The notes beneath the pieces are model-generated. The model did not search any database. It had not been told where the DNA came from and saw only the letters and a program-made list of their open reading frames with translations. Shown piece by piece: positions 60,781-64,000 of a stretch of DNA of 64,000 bases. The position numbers and the translations under genes were made by a program. The number at the start of each line of letters is the position of its first letter. Positions within the stretch are counted from its first letter, which is position 1. This stretch comes from Chondrosia reniformis (Eukaryota > Porifera > Demospongiae > Chondrillida > Chondrillidae): contig OX359193.1 in the NCBI GenBank assembly GCA_947172415.1, positions 1,312,501-1,376,500 on the forward strand, given 5' to 3'.

Positions 60781-63700
60781 ATGAGGAATGGTCAATACTC
60801 TTTAAATTTATTTCTACTGTTTGTCGCCTGTTCCTCCCTCACTGGTGAGTCTCTTTATCACACCTTCTGGGTAACTCCATCTACTGAACAGGGATGTGGA
60901 AACAGAACTCCTTGTGATACCATTGGTGGATATTACAAAAATCAAAGAATCTTCTCAACTTCAAATGCTACTTGGATATTTCTGAATGGACATCATCAAG
61001 TGAGTAGGGAATTAAACATTTCATTAACAGAAAATGTTACTTTGAAGGGATTGACAGGAAATATTCACATTGAAGCAAGCAACATTACAATAGCAAATAG
61101 TAGTAATATTTCAATAGCAAATGTAAATTTGCTTAGTGATAATGTGTTTATACAAAATGTTTCTGGTTTCTTTGTAAGCAATTCTTCAATCGATATATCT
61201 CGTTCTTTCGTTCTTACTAAAACTCCAACAGGAATTTATCACATAAAAAATTGCACAATTGCAGGAGAAATTGAAATATTTGTCAATGTTGATCATGAAA
61301 AATCCAAAATTTTAAATTTGGAGATTGAAGACACAAATTTTACTTCATATAGCAGCTTCAAGATTTCGATAACCACAAATACCACCTTAACCAATTTCAG
61401 TACTAGTGTTGCTTTCAAAAGGTGTATTGTATTAGGAATGACAATCACATTGATTGCCAACCCACAAAAAGGCTTCAAGTTATCAGTTCTTGATAGTCTG
61501 ATTTCTAACATTTTCCTAATTTTTCAAATCTGCAATGCTCCAATATATTTTCCTTCAGTAAAAGTGGTCATACACAATTGTCACTTTAAAAAACGTTTTG
61601 CTGAAAAAAGTGCAATTTTAATTACCCTAACACCAGGACCTATCACTAATAGTCACCATGCATCACTCAGCCAGCAGTGTTCTGTTAAAATCAAAATTAG
61701 TAATACTATATTTGAACAAACTACATTGTTACTGAGAAATTCTGTTCCTGGTTCCCTGGTTGCCAGGGAGGATAATATTACCTTTCACAATTGTACTTTT
61801 AAGCACTACCGTGGACTAACAGAGGAAACGAATGATGTGGCCATTGGTAGGTATGTCTTGGTTTTACGTGATTTTCATTTTCCAGTTGTAATGTCAGATT
61901 GCAACATAATTGACAATAGAGCTGGTGCTATATTTATGTCAAACAGTAAACTTAAATTACGGGGTCACAATGTGATCAGAAATAACAAAATATATGATGA
62001 CTTTGGGTTTTGGGATGTTAGTCAATATGATATGGTAATAATTGCTTTGAGTTGCTCTGCAGTTCTTCTTCTTGAGAATGGCTCACAGCTAACTATTAGC
62101 CATAATCAACTGCATCTTCCTTATGGCACCATTGTACTTAGTCCAACTCTTAAAGAAAGCTTAACTCATTATTCAACTGTTTGCAATGACATGCAATACA
62201 TGCAGGATTACAGAGATCAGACATACATCACAGGATTTGATGGAAAGTGTTTTTTCCAATTAGTAGATGAGCAAGGACAGTTTATAGAAAAGGACCATGT
62301 TGAAAAATTTAATGCAAGCATTAATTTTTTAAACAACACTTCTAGATTTTCTAAATTAACTAGGAACTTACCTAAAGAGATACATAATGGGCATCTATAT
62401 AATTGTATCCTACAAACAAGAGAAAGCACTGTTTTAGTTGATACAGTATACTTAAAGAAATTTATCCATATTTCTCAGATGAAATCAGCTTTTAAAATTG
62501 AAAAAGAAATTCAATCTTATCAGATATGCTTATGTGGTTACACTGTACATGGAGATCTAAAGAATAGATCTAGAACTTTATGGGATTGCAGTGGACAATT
62601 AAATTTAGCAATGCACCCTGGAGAAGAAAGTATCATTCTATACATCTCCACAGTAAATGACTTTGGTGAGATATCCGATGGCAGCAAAGTGGAGATTGAC
62701 TGCAACAATAACATTTCCTGTAGTAAAGAGGTCTATGTTGATCAGGAGTGTAAGAATATCACAGTCCCAAACATTCCCATTCGCTTGAATCAGACATCAT
62801 TAAGGTTAAGATTAGAAACTTATATGCCTGTTCTATTTCCTATTGAAAAGTACTATTCAGCTTATGTGGTAAATATTCTTAGATGTCCCTTTGGATTTAA
62901 AGAAGATTTAAATACCATGAAATGTGAACGTGGAAGGTTTTTGAATGACCATCATTTTGAATGCCAATTAACCAAGCTGGGAGGTGTTGATTACAAACAG
63001 GTATTATCTGATAAATATTGGATTGGATTACAGCAAGAAGATCTTGTGTTAAGTGATTTTTGTCTTCGTATGTTTTGCAATAGTCTCATAAAAAGAGGGG
63101 GAGTTTCTTTAGATGAATACAATAAACAATGTAATGAAGAAAATGGCCGAATTGGGTTTGTCTGCAGTGAATGTCCACCTGGTTATAGTTCAGTGTTTGG
63201 AGGATACACATGTACTCAGTGCAATGGACCATGGTTTATACTTATAATTCCTCTGTATGCCCTTGCTGGTCTGGCACTTGTAGCTCTACTTTTCCTATTT
63301 AATTTGACCATTGTACAAGGAACCATCAATGGAATCAGTCTTTATGCCAATATCATGTATCTTTACTATGATGATTTGCAAGTTTATGCAAAAAAACCTT
63401 TTTATAAAATTTTTTCAGCACTTAAATTTGGGATTGGATTTGAACTTTGTCTTTATGATGGTATGAATGAGTTTACAAAGGCCATGCTCCTATTTTCCTT
63501 TCCATTTTATCTGCTACTTATTGTGGTTATCATTATCATTGGGGCTCACAAATTCAACCTCAGAATATTCAAAGTAGAGTTCATAGCTAAAAGAGCAGTA
63601 CCAGTACTGGCGACACTGATGGTGCTGACATATACAAATTTAATTGGACTTGTCATCCATGCCTTAAGGTATACCAACATATATACTCATAATACATTGA

Positions 63701-64000
63701 CTGAGGAAGAGACAACATATAGAGTTTGGTTGTATCAACCCAGACTGAGATACTTTGAAAAGGAGCACTTGGCTCTGGGACTGTTGGCTGTTACTGTGAC
63801 TGTTCTCTATCTCCTTCCACTGACTGTAGTCACACTCTTTGGAGATCTCCTGAGGAGAAATTGCATTCGGAGCCTATGGTTCAGTCACTTTCTCGATGTA
63901 TTCCATGGAGCTTATCGCTGGCCACTTGGTTTCTGGCTTGGTCTGAGATTACTGCTCAGGTTGGTACTGATGCTTATTAGCAATCTTTTAAGAAAGTATA
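60781..64000 (+). CDS. large N-glycosylated ectodomain plus multi-pass membrane protein, family not recognised (partial, single exon, at least 1073 aa)
   Basis: An uninterrupted frame from the ATG at 60781 to the right edge with no stop and no intron, unlike every neighbour. A signal peptide covers about residues 1-22 (hydrophobic LNLFLLFVACSSLTG). Residues about 60-480 are repetitive short-strand sequence rich in I/V/N and NxS/T sites (for example NITIANSSNISIANVNL), the look of a right-handed beta-helix (pectin-lyase-like) domain. Residues about 780-815 form a cysteine knot-like segment, C..NG..GFVCSECPPGYSSVFGGYTCTQC, similar to ephrin-receptor/GCC2-GCC3-type repeats. Hydrophobic helices follow at about 818-842, 903-924, 940-962, 998-1022 and from 1047 onward, so at least four or five membrane passes. 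It could be an orphan receptor, adhesion protein or channel-like protein; function unknown. ATG choice is supported by the signal peptide and a TATAAA 39 bp upstream. Confidence 0.8.
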   Translation, partial: MRNGQYSLNLFLLFVACSSLTGESLYHTFWVTPSTEQGCGNRTPCDTIGGYYKNQRIFSTSNATWIFLNGHHQVSRELNISLTENVTLKGLTGNIHIEASNITIANSSNISIANVNLLSDNVFIQNVSGFFVSNSSIDISRSFVLTKTPTGIYHIKNCTIAGEIEIFVNVDHEKSKILNLEIEDTNFTSYSSFKISITTNTTLTNFSTSVAFKRCIVLGMTITLIANPQKGFKLSVLDSLISNIFLIFQICNAPIYFPSVKVVIHNCHFKKRFAEKSAILITLTPGPITNSHHASLSQQCSVKIKISNTIFEQTTLLLRNSVPGSLVAREDNITFHNCTFKHYRGLTEETNDVAIGRYVLVLRDFHFPVVMSDCNIIDNRAGAIFMSNSKLKLRGHNVIRNNKIYDDFGFWDVSQYDMVIIALSCSAVLLLENGSQLTISHNQLHLPYGTIVLSPTLKESLTHYSTVCNDMQYMQDYRDQTYITGFDGKCFFQLVDEQGQFIEKDHVEKFNASINFLNNTSRFSKLTRNLPKEIHNGHLYNCILQTRESTVLVDTVYLKKFIHISQMKSAFKIEKEIQSYQICLCGYTVHGDLKNRSRTLWDCSGQLNLAMHPGEESIILYISTVNDFGEISDGSKVEIDCNNNISCSKEVYVDQECKNITVPNIPIRLNQTSLRLRLETYMPVLFPIEKYYSAYVVNILRCPFGFKEDLNTMKCERGRFLNDHHFECQLTKLGGVDYKQVLSDKYWIGLQQEDLVLSDFCLRMFCNSLIKRGGVSLDEYNKQCNEENGRIGFVCSECPPGYSSVFGGYTCTQCNGPWFILIIPLYALAGLALVALLFLFNLTIVQGTINGISLYANIMYLYYDDLQVYAKKPFYKIFSALKFGIGFELCLYDGMNEFTKAMLLFSFPFYLLLIVVIIIIGAHKFNLRIFKVEFIAKRAVPVLATLMVLTYTNLIGLVIHALRYTNIYTHNTLTEEETTYRVWLYQPRLRYFEKEHLALGLLAVTVTVLYLLPLTVVTLFGDLLRRNCIRSLWFSHFLDVFHGAYRWPLGFWLGLRLLLRLVLMLISNLLRKY

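Overview
The window looks like nuclear DNA of an early-branching animal, most likely a demosponge of the Amphimedon type. This is inferred from AT-rich DNA full of ACGTAC-type words, very short GT-AG introns, closely packed genes, a mixture of animal-type genes (SIRT1, a GRK2-type kinase with a C-terminal PH domain) and heavy loading with minisatellites and hairpin MITEs. Gene models were built by reading conserved protein segments, then choosing GT/AG boundaries that keep the frame. Five models come out in frame from start to stop with lengths close to their animal relatives as known from general knowledge: SIRT1 541 aa, POLR3A 1397 aa, GRK2-type kinase 705 or 703 aa, EIF3C 889 aa, DRG1 367 aa.

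Layout. 361-5052 (+) SIRT1, 9 exons. 5631-9026 (-) a 1070-aa protein with nine helix-turn-helix units and no transposase domain, convergent with SIRT1. 9233-9735 a pogo-like TIR element, then about 2 kb of AT-rich DNA without recognisable genes. 11883-13074 (+) a secreted transthyretin-like/zinc-metallopeptidase fusion. 13799-27007 (-) POLR3A, 36 exons. 27602-40076 (-) a GRK2/3-type kinase with two alternative first exons. 40350-54642 (-) EIF3C, 24 exons. 54732-58616 (+) DRG1, 12 exons, head-to-head with EIF3C over 89 bp. 58617-60780 AT-rich DNA with MITEs. 60781 to the right edge (+) an open single-exon gene for a large secreted-ectodomain, multi-pass membrane protein that runs off the window.

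Functionally, POLR3A (Pol III catalytic subunit), EIF3C (initiation factor) and DRG1 (translation GTPase) form a block of growth and translation genes; EIF3C and DRG1 share a short promoter holding a palindromic E-box. SIRT1 and the GRK are unrelated regulatory genes. There is no operon logic beyond close spacing.

The most unusual aspects are: (1) tandem repeats that have grown on top of splice sites, so that real 5' splice sites are followed by up to nine near-copies of themselves, or 3' splice sites are preceded by polypyrimidine arrays of up to about 530 bp; (2) the nine-HTH protein; (3) the transthyretin-like/HExxH fusion; (4) duplicated first exons of the GRK; (5) the large ectodomain/multi-TM protein at the right edge; (6) several dispersed short repeat families, mostly placed inside introns.
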